A stretch of 64,000 nucleotides of DNA from an uncultured Aquimarina sp. (GTDB taxonomy: Bacteria; Bacteroidota; Bacteroidia; Flavobacteriales; Flavobacteriaceae): contig CANLRN010000012.1 of assembly GCA_947493495.1 (NCBI GenBank), positions 1 to 64,000 on the forward strand. Direction: 5' to 3'. Positions 37,639 through 48,401 of this stretch are shown here, piece by piece. A program made the position numbers and the translations under genes. The notes beneath the pieces are model-generated. The model made no database searches. It had not been told where the DNA came from and saw nothing but the letters and a program-made list of their open reading frames with translations. The stretch's first letter is position 1. Every line of letters begins with the position of its first letter.

Positions 37639-38514
37639 CTACACAGCATCTCTATACATTTTTGGGGATATCCCAACAAATCTTTTAAAGTATTTTACAA
37701 AATAAGAAGCATCTTCAAATCCAATCTTAAAAGCAATTTCACCAATCTGTAATGAGGTAAATCTCAATAATCTTTTTGCTTCTAATATGACTCGTTCTGC
37801 TATTAACTGAGATGCAGGTTTATCTACTATATTCTTGGTTATTGTAGTCAATGTTTTTGATGAAATATTAAGTAGTTCTGCATAGTCACTAACAGACAAA
37901 CTTTTTTGGTAATTCTCTTCTATAAGCTCTTTATATTTGGCAAATTGAAGCTCATAATGACTACTAAATTGGAGATGTGTATTTCCATCACTTCGGTGTA
38001 TTCTCTCTAAAATGATCAATAATGATTTTAATGAAAATCGAATAATATCTTCATAACCAAAAGCTCTTCTAAGAGAAAGTTCTTTTTTAATTAGTTCCAT
38101 ATAAGAAGTAGCAACAGAAACCGTTTCTTCGTCTATTACATAGCAAGAATTTTTGTGAGAGTTGAAGATATTATATTTCAAAAAAATATCAATATCATTA
38201 TGCATAAAAAAACTCTCATTAAAATGAATCAAATATCCTTCTACACTATAATTAGTATCAAAAGCATGAATGTGATCTTTGGGAATAAATAAGACCATAT
38301 TTTTTTTTATAGGATAGTCTTTAAAATCTATAGTATGTACTCCACCTTCATCAAAAAACCAAATAATCTGATAATAACTATGAGAATGAGCAATAGCTGC
38401 TTTTTCACCACTTTTTTTTCTATATCTATTCAGATCATATACCTCAAACTGAAGTTTTTCTGGATGCGCCTTATGAAGATGGTATTTTTCTATTTTGGTG
38501 CTTAAATCTTTCAT
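37639..38514 (-). CDS. AraC-family transcriptional regulator
   Basis: AKRLLRFTSLQIGEIAFKIGFEDASYFVKYFKRFVGISPKMYR. Confidence 0.93.
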   Translation of the reverse strand: MKDLSTKIEKYHLHKAHPEKLQFEVYDLNRYRKKSGEKAAIAHSHSYYQIIWFFDEGGVHTIDFKDYPIKKNMVLFIPKDHIHAFDTNYSVEGYLIHFNESFFMHNDIDIFLKYNIFNSHKNSCYVIDEETVSVATSYMELIKKELSLRRAFGYEDIIRFSLKSLLIILERIHRSDGNTHLQFSSHYELQFAKYKELIEENYQKSLSVSDYAELLNISSKTLTTITKNIVDKPASQLIAERVILEAKRLLRFTSLQIGEIAFKIGFEDASYFVKYFKRFVGISPKMYRDAV

Positions 38515-38579
38515 GTTATTTCATACGTTCTAGCTAGAGCTCCTCTAAAGTATATTATATTAGTAAGAAACCAGAAAAT

Positions 38580-39623
38580 TTATGCTAATATTTTTTCTGC
38601 AGCAATCATGCCACTATAGATAGCACCATCCATATACCCTCCATACATTGGAGAGGTTTCTGCTCCAGAAAAGAGGAGTTTCCCATTGAGATATGTGTTT
38701 TTAAACATATCGTCTCCATACCTGGGACTCATATAAATGGATTTAATTTTATGACAGGCTGTGTTCTTATCTTTAGACCAGTCTTTTTCGGTATATGTTA
38801 GATACTCTAACACCTCAGGCCCTAAATATTTTTGTAAATGATCCAGAATTCTGGTTTTTCGTTCTTCTTCAGAAACATCACGTAATCCTTCATTGACGAA
38901 TCCCATTAAAGCAAATGTTTTTTCTTCGATATCATTATGATCATACAATTCTGTTACAGCTCCGACTTGGCCAATAAGGGTTCCAGATAATTTTTTTTCT
39001 TTCCAAAAAGGAGATTTAAAAGTCAATCCTACTTTTATCGCATTACTCATCCAAGTATGTGTATTATCCATTACTTTGGTAAACGCTTCTGGGAGTTCTG
39101 GAGAAAATGAAATGCGTGTTGCAATTCTAGGAGGGATTGTTATGATAACTTTCTCTGCGGTATACGTCTCTTTATCTGTTACAACTGCGATATGGTTATC
39201 TTTTTCTTGTATTTCTGTAACAGTAGTACTGATGTGTATACGGTCTTTACTTATCGATGCTAATGCATCAATCATAGCGGTAGACCCTCCTGCAATTCGA
39301 TAAGCAGATGGAGCATGGGGGTCGCTTTCGAAATAGTGAGCTGGTGCCATAGAATTGTACACCAGCACACTTTTTCCTTTATTATATTGAAAAAATTTGC
39401 CTACTGCTATTGTATCTAATAAATCAATTACATGCTGATGATGGTTCTGAAACCATGTAGCACCATAATCAATTCCGTTTTCAGTTAGGATACGCCCGCC
39501 TATACGATCTCTGGATTCTAAGATAAGAATATCAGTTTCTCCTTGTTTATGTAGCATATACGCTGTGGTGAGTCCAGAAAGACCCGCTCCTATTATAATG
39601 TGTTTAGCAGTAGTTTTTTTCAT
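38580..39623 (-). CDS. FAD-dependent amine oxidase family protein
   Basis: HIIIGAGLSGLTTAYMLHKQGETDILILESRDRIGGRILT; C-terminal GKLLFSGAETSPMYGGYMDGAIYSG. Confidence 0.92.
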   Translation of the reverse strand: MKKTTAKHIIIGAGLSGLTTAYMLHKQGETDILILESRDRIGGRILTENGIDYGATWFQNHHQHVIDLLDTIAVGKFFQYNKGKSVLVYNSMAPAHYFESDPHAPSAYRIAGGSTAMIDALASISKDRIHISTTVTEIQEKDNHIAVVTDKETYTAEKVIITIPPRIATRISFSPELPEAFTKVMDNTHTWMSNAIKVGLTFKSPFWKEKKLSGTLIGQVGAVTELYDHNDIEEKTFALMGFVNEGLRDVSEEERKTRILDHLQKYLGPEVLEYLTYTEKDWSKDKNTACHKIKSIYMSPRYGDDMFKNTYLNGKLLFSGAETSPMYGGYMDGAIYSGMIAAEKILA

Positions 39624-39928
39624 TACTCTTCTATTAAATGGGTACCGTGTACTACGGCAGCACCTGCCCGTAAAGCTGCTGCTATAAATGTAACTTCAGC
39701 TAATTCCTCTTGTGTAGCTCCTGCCTTTATAGCATGATCCTTATGGATCTCTAGACAGTAAGGGCATTGTGTTGTCAATCCCACTGCAACAGCAATAAGT
39801 TCTTTATATTTTTTTGGAATAGCTCCATCGCCTAAAGCGGCTTCATCTAATCCTTGAAAAGCTTTCATCGCTGCTTCTGCATTTTTTCCTAGTGCACCTA
39901 ATTTACTTAGGTTATTCATATTATACAT
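39623..39928 (-). CDS. carboxymuconolactone decarboxylase/AhpD-like protein
   Basis: ALGDGAIPKKYKELIAVAVGLTTQCPYCLEIHKDHAIKAGATQEELAEV (CxxC...H). Confidence 0.93.
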   Translation of the reverse strand: MYNMNNLSKLGALGKNAEAAMKAFQGLDEAALGDGAIPKKYKELIAVAVGLTTQCPYCLEIHKDHAIKAGATQEELAEVTFIAAALRAGAAVVHGTHLIEE

Positions 39929-40017
39929 GGTGATATGGTGATTTTATTTTTAAAAAATTTTACAAATTGGCAAAGCTATTTTTATAGCTTTGCCATAAAT
40001 TGTACCTATATTATATA

Positions 40018-40767
40018 TTAATTTCTTCCCGACATTACGCCTCCATCAGTATCCCAGATTGCTCCTGTTACCCATCCAGCTTTATCAGATAATAAATAAG
40101 AAATAGTGTCCGCTACATCTTTTGCTTTTCCGTTTCTTCCGATTGGATGAAAACCGTGAAAATCTTGAAGCGCATCATGTGCTTCTTGCTTTCCTCCAAA
40201 AACACTTTCGTATACTGGTGTTTCTACCACAGCAGGAGATACTGCATTTACACGGATCTTATGATCTGCAAGCTCCATAGCTAGGTGTTGCGTTAATGAA
40301 TGCAATCCAGCTTTTTGCATAGAATATGCTGATGATGGTGTTGCTTTTACAGCTTGTTTAGCCCACATAGATCCTACATTTACAATAGAACCACCTTGAG
40401 TTTCACTCATCTTTTTAGCAGCTGTTTGTGTAATAAAGAAAAAACCTCTATTCAGATCCTGGTATGAATTATAATCTGCTACAGTATGGTCTAAAAATGC
40501 TTTAGGGCCAAAAATCCCAGAAGCGTTTACTAGATAATCAAGGTTGTCCCAATTACTAACCGTTTGGTTCAATTGTTCTACTTGTTGTGAATTCGTAATA
40601 TCAATCTTGTGTGTATGCAAGTTACCAGAAGCTGAATTTTTGAAAGTTTCTAACTTAGAGTCATTTGTACCTACAACGTGTACTTCTACTCCTTCAGTTA
40701 ATAAGTTTTCTGCAGTTGCTCTTCCGATACCACTACTACCACCTATAATTAATGCTCTTTTACTCAT
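40018..40767 (-). CDS. SDR-family oxidoreductase, paralogue of 36178..36933
   Basis: [19 protein letters not shown]...[34 protein letters not shown]. Confidence 0.93.
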   Translation of the reverse strand: MSKRALIIGGSSGIGRATAENLLTEGVEVHVVGTNDSKLETFKNSASGNLHTHKIDITNSQQVEQLNQTVSNWDNLDYLVNASGIFGPKAFLDHTVADYNSYQDLNRGFFFITQTAAKKMSETQGGSIVNVGSMWAKQAVKATPSSAYSMQKAGLHSLTQHLAMELADHKIRVNAVSPAVVETPVYESVFGGKQEAHDALQDFHGFHPIGRNGKAKDVADTISYLLSDKAGWVTGAIWDTDGGVMSGRN

Positions 40768-41027
40768 AATATTTGTTTTTGTTATTTAATTAAATATTGC
40801 TTCACAAAGATATCATGATAATTAATCTCTAAACTAGTGTAAAAAAGAGAATGAATGGTAATTATAGGAAACAACTATTTTTTAGGGATTTTTTGCTATG
40901 TTGTAGTAATATCTTAACATATAATTCACATCGTATGCGTAAGGAAACTGTTTTTGTATCGTCTCGTTTTAAATTACCATCTATTTTCTGAAAAATACCA
41001 TATAAGAAAGATGCTATACTAATATCT

Positions 41028-41690
41028 TTGAATTATTGTGTTTCTTTAAAAAACAAGATTATAAAAAAAAGAATTGATCATATTGTATATACAGTTTCTA
41101 ATCTAGAAACTACGGTACTAGAATTTGAAAAAAAACTAGGAGTACAAGCAATTTTTGGCGGGTATCATAAAACACAAGGAACTAAAAATGCCCTGATTAA
41201 TTTAAGTGATGAGTGCTACCTAGAACTACTCGCTTCCGATCCTACAAATACAAAAATAAAGCCTCCAAGATGGATGGGAGTAGATCTATTAACAAAAGAT
41301 CAAATCACAAGATTTGCATTAAAATCTAATACACTCGAAAAAGACAGCCATATTTTACAACAGTACAATCCCAATATGGGAGTACAATCAGCGGGATCTA
41401 GAAATGCACCAGATGGATCTTTATTAACTTGGGAGCTTACTATGCCATTGGCTACTCCAGAAGTCGAAATCATTCCTTTTATGATAGATTGGTCTAAAAG
41501 TGATATGCATCCTACTAACTATCTCCCTGATATGAGATGTACACTTAAAGCATTGCATGTGACACATCCAAAACCTGAAAAACTACAAGAATTGTATAAA
41601 AGACTAGCTTGCGAAATAGAAATTAATAAAGCAGAAGAAGTTTCGCTAAAAATGATAATAGATAGCCCAAATGGGCCTATAGAATTATAA
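41028..41690 (+). CDS. VOC/glyoxalase-like domain protein
   Basis: RIDHIVYTVSNLETTVLEFEKKLGVQAIFGGYHKTQGTKNALINL. Confidence 0.85.
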   Translation: MNYCVSLKNKIIKKRIDHIVYTVSNLETTVLEFEKKLGVQAIFGGYHKTQGTKNALINLSDECYLELLASDPTNTKIKPPRWMGVDLLTKDQITRFALKSNTLEKDSHILQQYNPNMGVQSAGSRNAPDGSLLTWELTMPLATPEVEIIPFMIDWSKSDMHPTNYLPDMRCTLKALHVTHPKPEKLQELYKRLACEIEINKAEEVSLKMIIDSPNGPIEL

Positions 41691-41705
41691 ATAAAAAATG
41701 AAAAA

Positions 41706-42506
41706 ATGAAAAAGACATTCTATTGGATAATTTTTATACTCGTATTAGGATCCTGTAAGAATACTACAAAAACAACAGATCAATTACTACCTGTAGAGAC
41801 AGAAAAAGATGTGGCTATATTGACATCTTCTGACCAAGAATATTCTAAAGCAGATAAGATTATCCTAGCAGCTATTGAAGCGCATGGAGGAGCATTGTAT
41901 GATCAGGCAGATTATTCTTTCATTTTTAGAAAAAAAGAGTATCGTTTTATAAATAATGGAGATCAATATACGTATTCTGTTAAGCAGAATAAAGAGATCT
42001 TTGATTTTATTACTAATGGTAATTTTGAGCGATATATCAATGAAGAACCTGTTGAGCTTTCTCAAAAAAAGAGTGATAAATATGCAGAAGCCTTAAACTC
42101 TGTAATCTATTTTGCCACCTTACCTCATAAACTTAGAGATGCTGCAGTGAACAAAAAATTTATAGAATCTACAGCAATAAAAGGAATGAATTACGATGTT
42201 ATTAAAATTACATTTAATCAAGAAGGAGGAGGTAAAGATCATGATGATGAGTTTCATTATTGGATCAATCAAAAAACAAAGAAAATAGATTATTTGGCTT
42301 ATAATTACACAGTAAATGGAGGTGGTGTTCGTTTTAGAAGTGCTTATAATCAGAGAGTAGTCGATGGAATCACTTTTCAGGATTATATCAATTGGAAAGC
42401 CCCTTTAGGCACTCCACTAAAAGATTTACCTAGCTTGTATGAGCAAGATAAATTAAAAGAATTATCACGGATCATTAACGAAAATATTACAAACAAAAAG
42501 CAATAA
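41706..42506 (+). CDS. putative lipoprotein (DUF6503-like)
   Basis: Lipobox FILVLGSCKN; ILAAIEAHGGALYDQADYSFIFRKKEYRF...FRSAYNQRVVDGITFQDYINWK. Confidence 0.7.
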   Translation: MKKTFYWIIFILVLGSCKNTTKTTDQLLPVETEKDVAILTSSDQEYSKADKIILAAIEAHGGALYDQADYSFIFRKKEYRFINNGDQYTYSVKQNKEIFDFITNGNFERYINEEPVELSQKKSDKYAEALNSVIYFATLPHKLRDAAVNKKFIESTAIKGMNYDVIKITFNQEGGGKDHDDEFHYWINQKTKKIDYLAYNYTVNGGGVRFRSAYNQRVVDGITFQDYINWKAPLGTPLKDLPSLYEQDKLKELSRIINENITNKKQ

Positions 42507-42510
42507 AAGA

Positions 42511-43086
42511 ATGCTCAGAAATATCCTATTGCTATTAGTAACTATTATATCTGTACAAATACAAGGGCAGAAATTCGATAAACTAGATAAAAGCCCTATG
42601 GATCGGGCCTATTATCCTGAAAAAGCAACATTGCGTACTTTTGAAAAATCTGACGAAAAGAAAAAAGCTTCCGAACCAAAAATTAGAGTTACCTATTCGA
42701 GACCCGCTAAAAAAGGGAGAGAAATATTTGGCAAACTCCTTAAATTCGAAAAATCTTGGAGAATTGGGGCTAATGAGTCTACCGAAATTATTTTCATGAC
42801 TGATGTTGTTTTTGGGAATACGCCTATCAAAGCAGGAAGAAACTCTTTTATTGCAATTCCGACTGCAACAGAATGGACACTTAAACTAAACACAATCGTA
42901 GATGGATGGGGAAATTATGGCTATGACCCCTCAAAAGATATTGCCAGTATTACGGCACCAGTACAAAGCAGTAAAAAAGAAATAGAATACTTATCAATAG
43001 CTTTGAATGAAGTTTCTACTACTATAGCACATCTAAAAATTGGATGGGACACTTCTATTGCAGAATTCCCTATTACTTTAAACTAA
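42511..43086 (+). CDS. DUF2911 domain protein
   Basis: VTYSRPAKKGREIFGKLLKFEKSWRIGANESTEIIFMTDVVFGNTPIKAGRNSFIAIP. Confidence 0.88.
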   Translation: MLRNILLLLVTIISVQIQGQKFDKLDKSPMDRAYYPEKATLRTFEKSDEKKKASEPKIRVTYSRPAKKGREIFGKLLKFEKSWRIGANESTEIIFMTDVVFGNTPIKAGRNSFIAIPTATEWTLKLNTIVDGWGNYGYDPSKDIASITAPVQSSKKEIEYLSIALNEVSTTIAHLKIGWDTSIAEFPITLN

Positions 43087-43099
43087 AAAAGAACTTATT

Positions 43100-43600
43100 A
43101 TGACACTTAAAAAATTAATTCTAGACGAATTTAAAGCTGAAATGGAGACAACAACACGTACCTTCGAGGCTGTAACAAATAACATTTTTAATTTTTCACC
43201 TCACGAGAAATCAAAAACAGTAGCAGAACTTGCCAATCATATGGTAGAAATCCCTAGTTGGGTTGCTGGCATTGTGGGTAATCCTGTTTTAGACTGGGCA
43301 CAACATACACCTCCTGCACCAGTAAAAAATGCAGAAGAATTAGTAGCGACATATAAAAAAAATATAGCGACAGGAATAGCCGCTCTTGAAGGAATTTCTG
43401 AAGAAGACCTACAAGCAGAATGGACTATGAAAAATGGAGATTTTACTTTTTTTACGGTTCCTAAGCATATTGCACTTAAGAAACTAATTATCAGTCATAC
43501 TATTCATCATAGAGCACAAATGGGACTTAATCTTAGATTAAACAACCTAGATGTACCTGCTAGCTATGTAGCCTCTGCAGATGAAAACTTATTTGCTTAA
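43100..43600 (+). CDS. DinB-family protein
   Basis: VAELANHMVEIPSWV...LKKLIISHTIHHRAQMGLNLRLNNLDVP. Confidence 0.88.
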   Translation: MTLKKLILDEFKAEMETTTRTFEAVTNNIFNFSPHEKSKTVAELANHMVEIPSWVAGIVGNPVLDWAQHTPPAPVKNAEELVATYKKNIATGIAALEGISEEDLQAEWTMKNGDFTFFTVPKHIALKKLIISHTIHHRAQMGLNLRLNNLDVPASYVASADENLFA

Positions 43601-43601
43601 T

Positions 43602-43755
43602 CCCGATTTGTCAATGTCGTTAAGTTAAGCTCCAAAAAACATCTATTTTGTCACACTGAGCCTGTCGAAGTGGAATCAAAAACGAAGGTTAGGATGGTCT
43701 TAGACAAGGTCAGACTGACAATTATAAAGCTTAACTTAATAACATTGCCCGATTT
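43602..43755. mobile_element. short TIR (MITE-like) element flanked by 8-bp direct repeat CCCGATTT
   Basis: CCCGATTT at 43602-43609 and 43748-43755; TIRs CAATGTCGTTAAGTTAAGCT / AGCTTAACTTAATAACATTG; internal CACACTGAGCCTGTCGAAGTG. Confidence 0.6.
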
Positions 43756-43914
43756 ATGTATTAGGATTTCATCAAGAAGCTTTCAAATGCAACACACACT
43801 AATGTTTGTAGCAGTTAAAAGATGGAATAGATTTCCTAATGCATAAAACCTTTAATACTATAAATTTGGTTTTTTATCTTGAGATAGTTTCTTTGTAGTA
43901 TAATACAACTAAAA

Positions 43915-44439
43915 ATGGCGGTACTAGAAGTTATAAAAATGGGTCATCCTAGCTTACGCAAACAATCGCAAGCTGTAGGGGATGAGCTATTATCATTCGA
44001 GTTTCAAACCTTTATAGATGATCTCATTCATACAATGCGTCATCAAAATGGAGCGGGTATTGCTGCACCACAAGTAAATGTCTTAAAAAGAGTATTTACT
44101 ATGGAAATGAAAAACAATCCAAGATATCCTGACAGAAATACATTCCCGCTCTATACCATAATTAACCCCGAGATTGAGTATATAGACGATCAATTAACAG
44201 ATAGCTGGGAAGGATGCTTGTCTATTCCTAATATTAGGGGGAAGCTACAACGATATAAAAATATTGTACTTAGAGGAATTGATCGAGAAGGATCTCCTAT
44301 AGAAGAACAGTTAGATGGTTTTGCAGCCATTGTAGCACAACATGAATTAGATCATCTGAATGGGATCTTATTAATTGATAGAATGAAATCAATGGAAACA
44401 CTTACTTTTCAAGAAGAATATGAAAAATACTGGATCTAA
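43915..44439 (+). CDS. def: peptide deformylase
   Basis: NGAGIAAPQVNV, WEGCLSIPNIRG, AIVAQHELDHLNGIL. Confidence 0.94.
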   Translation: MAVLEVIKMGHPSLRKQSQAVGDELLSFEFQTFIDDLIHTMRHQNGAGIAAPQVNVLKRVFTMEMKNNPRYPDRNTFPLYTIINPEIEYIDDQLTDSWEGCLSIPNIRGKLQRYKNIVLRGIDREGSPIEEQLDGFAAIVAQHELDHLNGILLIDRMKSMETLTFQEEYEKYWI

Positions 44440-44462
44440 TCCAGATAAAACATAAAACTAGT

Positions 44463-44795
44463 ATGAATATTAATTATAATAATAAAACCTTTAGAGTTGC
44501 AGGAGATAATACAGAGGTTACCCATTTTAAATATTTCCAAAAAGATACTATTGTATGGGGAGAGTATGAAGGCGGGGGAGTTACAAAAGGAACATTAATC
44601 GCTAAGGTAGATGATAATGGAGTACTTCATATGCATTATCATCATCTTAATGCCAATCTAGAATTCAAATTAGGGAAATGTATATCAACCCCCAGATTAT
44701 TAGATGATGGTAGAATTGAGCTTTTTGAGACCTATGAATCTGTAAATACCGATCCTATTTCTAAAGGAGAGATTACTTTAATTGAAGTAAAATAA
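44463..44795 (+). CDS. small conserved hypothetical protein, 110 aa
   Basis: ORF track; DTIVWGEYEGGGVTKGTLIAKVDDNGVLHMHYHHLN. Confidence 0.75.
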   Translation: MNINYNNKTFRVAGDNTEVTHFKYFQKDTIVWGEYEGGGVTKGTLIAKVDDNGVLHMHYHHLNANLEFKLGKCISTPRLLDDGRIELFETYESVNTDPISKGEITLIEVK

Positions 44796-44799
44796 CTAT

Positions 44800-45828
44800 A
44801 TGCATCTTTATGATCATATATTTTCAATACTCGAAGCTACTCTAACTACAGACAGAGGTATTAAAATAGGAAAATCTACAGAGGGTAGAACGATTACGGG
44901 ATTCATATTCGGTAGTGGAGCAAAAAAAATTAGCCTTATAGCGGGGAACCATGCAGATGAACCTATAGGGCCTTTATTGCTCAAAAAGTTAGTTTCTTAT
45001 CTATCTGTACTAGATAAAAATCACGAGCTGCTCATCAATTATCGTTGGTATATTGTACCACATACCAATCCTGATGGAGAACACAGAAATAGAAAATGGT
45101 ATACTTATAAGGATACGGAAACCAATCTGCCAAAATATCTACAACATGTCATCCGAGAGTTACCTGGTAAGGATCTAGAATTTGGTTTTCCTATACAAGG
45201 AAAAATTGAGTCATTGCGCCCCGAAAATAGTGCCATCTATAATTTTTGGAAAAAAGAAGGAACATCATTTGACTTGCATGTTTCATTACATGGAATGCGT
45301 GCTACCTATGGGCCTTGGTTTTTAATTGATAAGGATTGGATAGATCGTACGAAGAAGTTACGCACTAAATGTGCTGCTCGTACTAAAGCATTGGGATATG
45401 ACCTGTTCGATCTGGATCGTAGAGGTGAAAAAGGCTTTCAACGTATTGAAGAGGGCTTTTGTACAAGGCCAGATAGTCAAGAAATGCGAAAACATTTTAT
45501 GGCACTAGATGATTCTGATACTGCCCAAAAATTTCATGCCAGTTCTATGGAATCTATTCGTAGCCTAGGTGGTGATTGCCTAACATTGGTTACAGAAATG
45601 CCATTATTCTTATTTCCGAAAAAAGAAAGAGAAATGAATTGGCCTGATCCTTATTTACAAAAATGGTCAGAACAATTTGCTATATGGAAATTAAAGCTTG
45701 CTTCTGGAGAATTGACATCTACTCAATGCATACAAGAAGCTATAAAAATGGGTGTAGTGGCGATGCCTTGGAAAGATCAAATGCGCCTACAATGGCAGCT
45801 TGTTGTAGCTGGATTAGAAACATTATAA
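44800..45828 (+). CDS. M14-family zinc carboxypeptidase
   Basis: ISLIAGNHADEPIGPLLL; YRWYIVPHTNPDGEHRNR; FDLHVSLHGMRATYGP. Confidence 0.88.
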   Translation: MHLYDHIFSILEATLTTDRGIKIGKSTEGRTITGFIFGSGAKKISLIAGNHADEPIGPLLLKKLVSYLSVLDKNHELLINYRWYIVPHTNPDGEHRNRKWYTYKDTETNLPKYLQHVIRELPGKDLEFGFPIQGKIESLRPENSAIYNFWKKEGTSFDLHVSLHGMRATYGPWFLIDKDWIDRTKKLRTKCAARTKALGYDLFDLDRRGEKGFQRIEEGFCTRPDSQEMRKHFMALDDSDTAQKFHASSMESIRSLGGDCLTLVTEMPLFLFPKKEREMNWPDPYLQKWSEQFAIWKLKLASGELTSTQCIQEAIKMGVVAMPWKDQMRLQWQLVVAGLETL

Positions 45829-45927
45829 AGAAAAAACACACCAAGAGATGGTATACATTAACTCTTGATGTGTTTTTATTGATTTATAAATTCTTTGGGT
45901 AAACAAACTTGCTTTATATTAGAAAAA

Positions 45928-47544
45928 TTATTGTTTAAGAATTTTAATTATTTGTTTTGTTTTAGTTTTTGTGGTAATATCTTCTAAATTAATGACTAAA
46001 AAATAGTTCCCATTAGCTAAACCAGATAAATCTATTGTATCTGTATTCTCATACCTACCTACTAAGCTTCCTACAAAAGAATGTACACTTACTTGGGTAG
46101 GAATCATATTCAAATTATTATCTGTATTAATTTTTACAATTCCTGAAGTTGGATTAGGAAATGCATATAACCCTAGAGATGTTGAGTTTTTAAGTTCTTT
46201 ATTCGCTTTTACATTATTACTTGAAATAATCCACTGTTGATTTCCGGTGTTATTACTTGAAGCCCACAAGTGCACATTTTGATTATTTGCTCCTCCACTT
46301 CTACCATCGATAGAAAAACCAGATGCATTTCGTTTTTCTAAACGATATTTATCCCCGCCGATAGATACTTTCTTAAATTGCTGATTTTGATTGTTATCGC
46401 TACATCTCCATAGTTTTACATTATTACCATTATTTCCTCCATTGCCTCCATCAATACAGAAATTGGTATTCCTTTTTTTATACGAATAAAACCCATTCCC
46501 TCTGTTAATTTCTTCCCATTGCTGGTTTACATTATTCTGATTGTAGTTCCATAACTTGACATTCTGATTATTACTACCTCCATTACCTCCATCTATAGCA
46601 TAGTTAGTAGCATTTCCTTTTCTCAAAGTAACTATTGGATTACCTCCACCTGAACCATTTCCAGGAGAATATGGGAAATAGTAAAAATAATCAATATGTA
46701 ACCATGAATCTTTGTTTGCATCATTTGGTGCTGATACATATTTATTGGATAATATATTAAAAATTGGCGCTCTATTTTTTTTATTTACATTATCATTAGT
46801 TGTTTCTCCATCTGTAAATGTTACTGTTTTTCCAATCTTTTCCCACCTTCCATTTTTCTTTTCCCAAAGTTGTAAGTAGTTAGGATGGTATTCAAAGCCC
46901 ATTGTACGCCAATTGTTATCAAAATCAAAATTCCCTACTATAAGTTTTCCACTTTTCGAACGCAAACCATCACTTTTTGCAATAGCATGAGTATTCCATC
47001 GAGCAGGGGTGTAAAATTCGATCATATCAATCTCTATTTTATGTTCTCGTGGAGGATTCAGTGCTTTCCAAACTATTCCGCTATTATTTTTATCACCCCA
47101 AATAGCTGGGTGCCAAGCTGAATGCACATTAGATTTAAGCCCAATAACTCTATATTTAAATTCATAAAATCCAAAATGTGTGCTCTTTAGTGCGCTTAAT
47201 CCTCCACCTTTTTTAGTTGCATTATCGCCTTTTAATGAGAGGTAACTATTGTTTACGATATATACATATTTTGTCCCTTCTCCTATTCCAGGATCTAACT
47301 TACTTCTTCGGTAACACCATTTATTAAAATCAACTGTACTAAAATCATCAGAAACACTCTGATCACGGTTTTTTGCATATTGATTAGCTATCGAACTAGG
47401 AAGATTTCCTTGTGAGAATATATCACTACAGGTAAATAATAAATATACTATCAATGAAATGTTTACATATTTTAAATAGTTTTGATTCTTAACAGTTCGT
47501 TTTTTTCTTTGGTTACTAATAGTTTTAAGATGAGTAGTTATCAT
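45928..47544 (-). CDS. GH16 glycoside hydrolase with ricin-type lectin repeats and T9SS domain
   Basis: HKIEIDMIEF catalytic motif; three QxW-type ricin repeats; C-terminal LGLYAFPNPTSGIVKI. Confidence 0.92.
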   Translation of the reverse strand: MITTHLKTISNQRKKRTVKNQNYLKYVNISLIVYLLFTCSDIFSQGNLPSSIANQYAKNRDQSVSDDFSTVDFNKWCYRRSKLDPGIGEGTKYVYIVNNSYLSLKGDNATKKGGGLSALKSTHFGFYEFKYRVIGLKSNVHSAWHPAIWGDKNNSGIVWKALNPPREHKIEIDMIEFYTPARWNTHAIAKSDGLRSKSGKLIVGNFDFDNNWRTMGFEYHPNYLQLWEKKNGRWEKIGKTVTFTDGETTNDNVNKKNRAPIFNILSNKYVSAPNDANKDSWLHIDYFYYFPYSPGNGSGGGNPIVTLRKGNATNYAIDGGNGGSNNQNVKLWNYNQNNVNQQWEEINRGNGFYSYKKRNTNFCIDGGNGGNNGNNVKLWRCSDNNQNQQFKKVSIGGDKYRLEKRNASGFSIDGRSGGANNQNVHLWASSNNTGNQQWIISSNNVKANKELKNSTSLGLYAFPNPTSGIVKINTDNNLNMIPTQVSVHSFVGSLVGRYENTDTIDLSGLANGNYFLVINLEDITTKTKTKQIIKILKQ

Positions 47545-48401
47545 AATTTTTAGTTTTTAATATTTATACTTTTATGTACAGTACTAAAATTTTCGGTTTA
47601 ATTTTTTCTTAGTAAACTCAAAAAGTATAAATAGCGTTAATTTGATTTATGGTTAGTATAATGTGTTATGTTTATAATACTTCGAGACCTTTATATGTGG
47701 ATTCTTTTTCTTAAGCCTGATCTTTGAATAGTCTACTGTGAAATATATAGAGCATTAAACTTGAAAAATTATGGTCTTGATATCGTTCATTTTGAATCAT
47801 TAAACATCTATCAATAATGAAATGTTGATTACAGATTTTAGACGTTTCTAAAGTCTTTTTTTAATCTATCTTGCTTCAAGATATTTGGCTTCAGTCTACA
47901 ATTTCTTATACCCATTCAAGCAGTATTGAGATACATATAATTCTACTATATTTTTGGGCCTTAATCCAGTCTTTTGGCAAGTATTAAATTATGTAGTTTT
48001 AGTGTGTCATTATTTCATATAAAGTCATCTATGTATAGGTACATAGTATAAATTAAAAACAAGCGCAATGCGATATACTTTCAGAAAGCGTCTTTCTGTT
48101 TTTTTAAGTTCATTTAAATTACTTTAGAAAAGAAAAGGATGTTATTTTTTAAATAAACTATTGTTTGTGAGTTTTGTGTCCATTTTAATTATGTATTGGT
48201 TAGTTATATGTAAAATTAATAATAAATAATTTAAATATCAACACAAAGCGTTGATAATTAAATTATTAACTAATTGTTTAATACTATCCTTCGTCAATTT
48301 GCTGATAAAAGATCTTTTTGTCTAATAAAAAAGATGTAGTAACTACTATGATACTCCTGTACCTTTATTACGAGGTAGTTTACTTACAGGATATTTAATT
48401 T

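Noticed and set aside
46300-46640. Internal repeats in the GH16 gene as a mobile or variable element
   Set aside because: They encode the three QxW-type ricin lectin repeats, a known domain architecture.
12986-48384. Exact 14-nt match CGAGGTAGTTTACT at 12986-12999 and 48371-48384, near both MITE-like copies
   Set aside because: A 14-nt match between two places in 64 kb of AT-rich DNA is expected by chance, and its position and orientation relative to the two elements are inconsistent.
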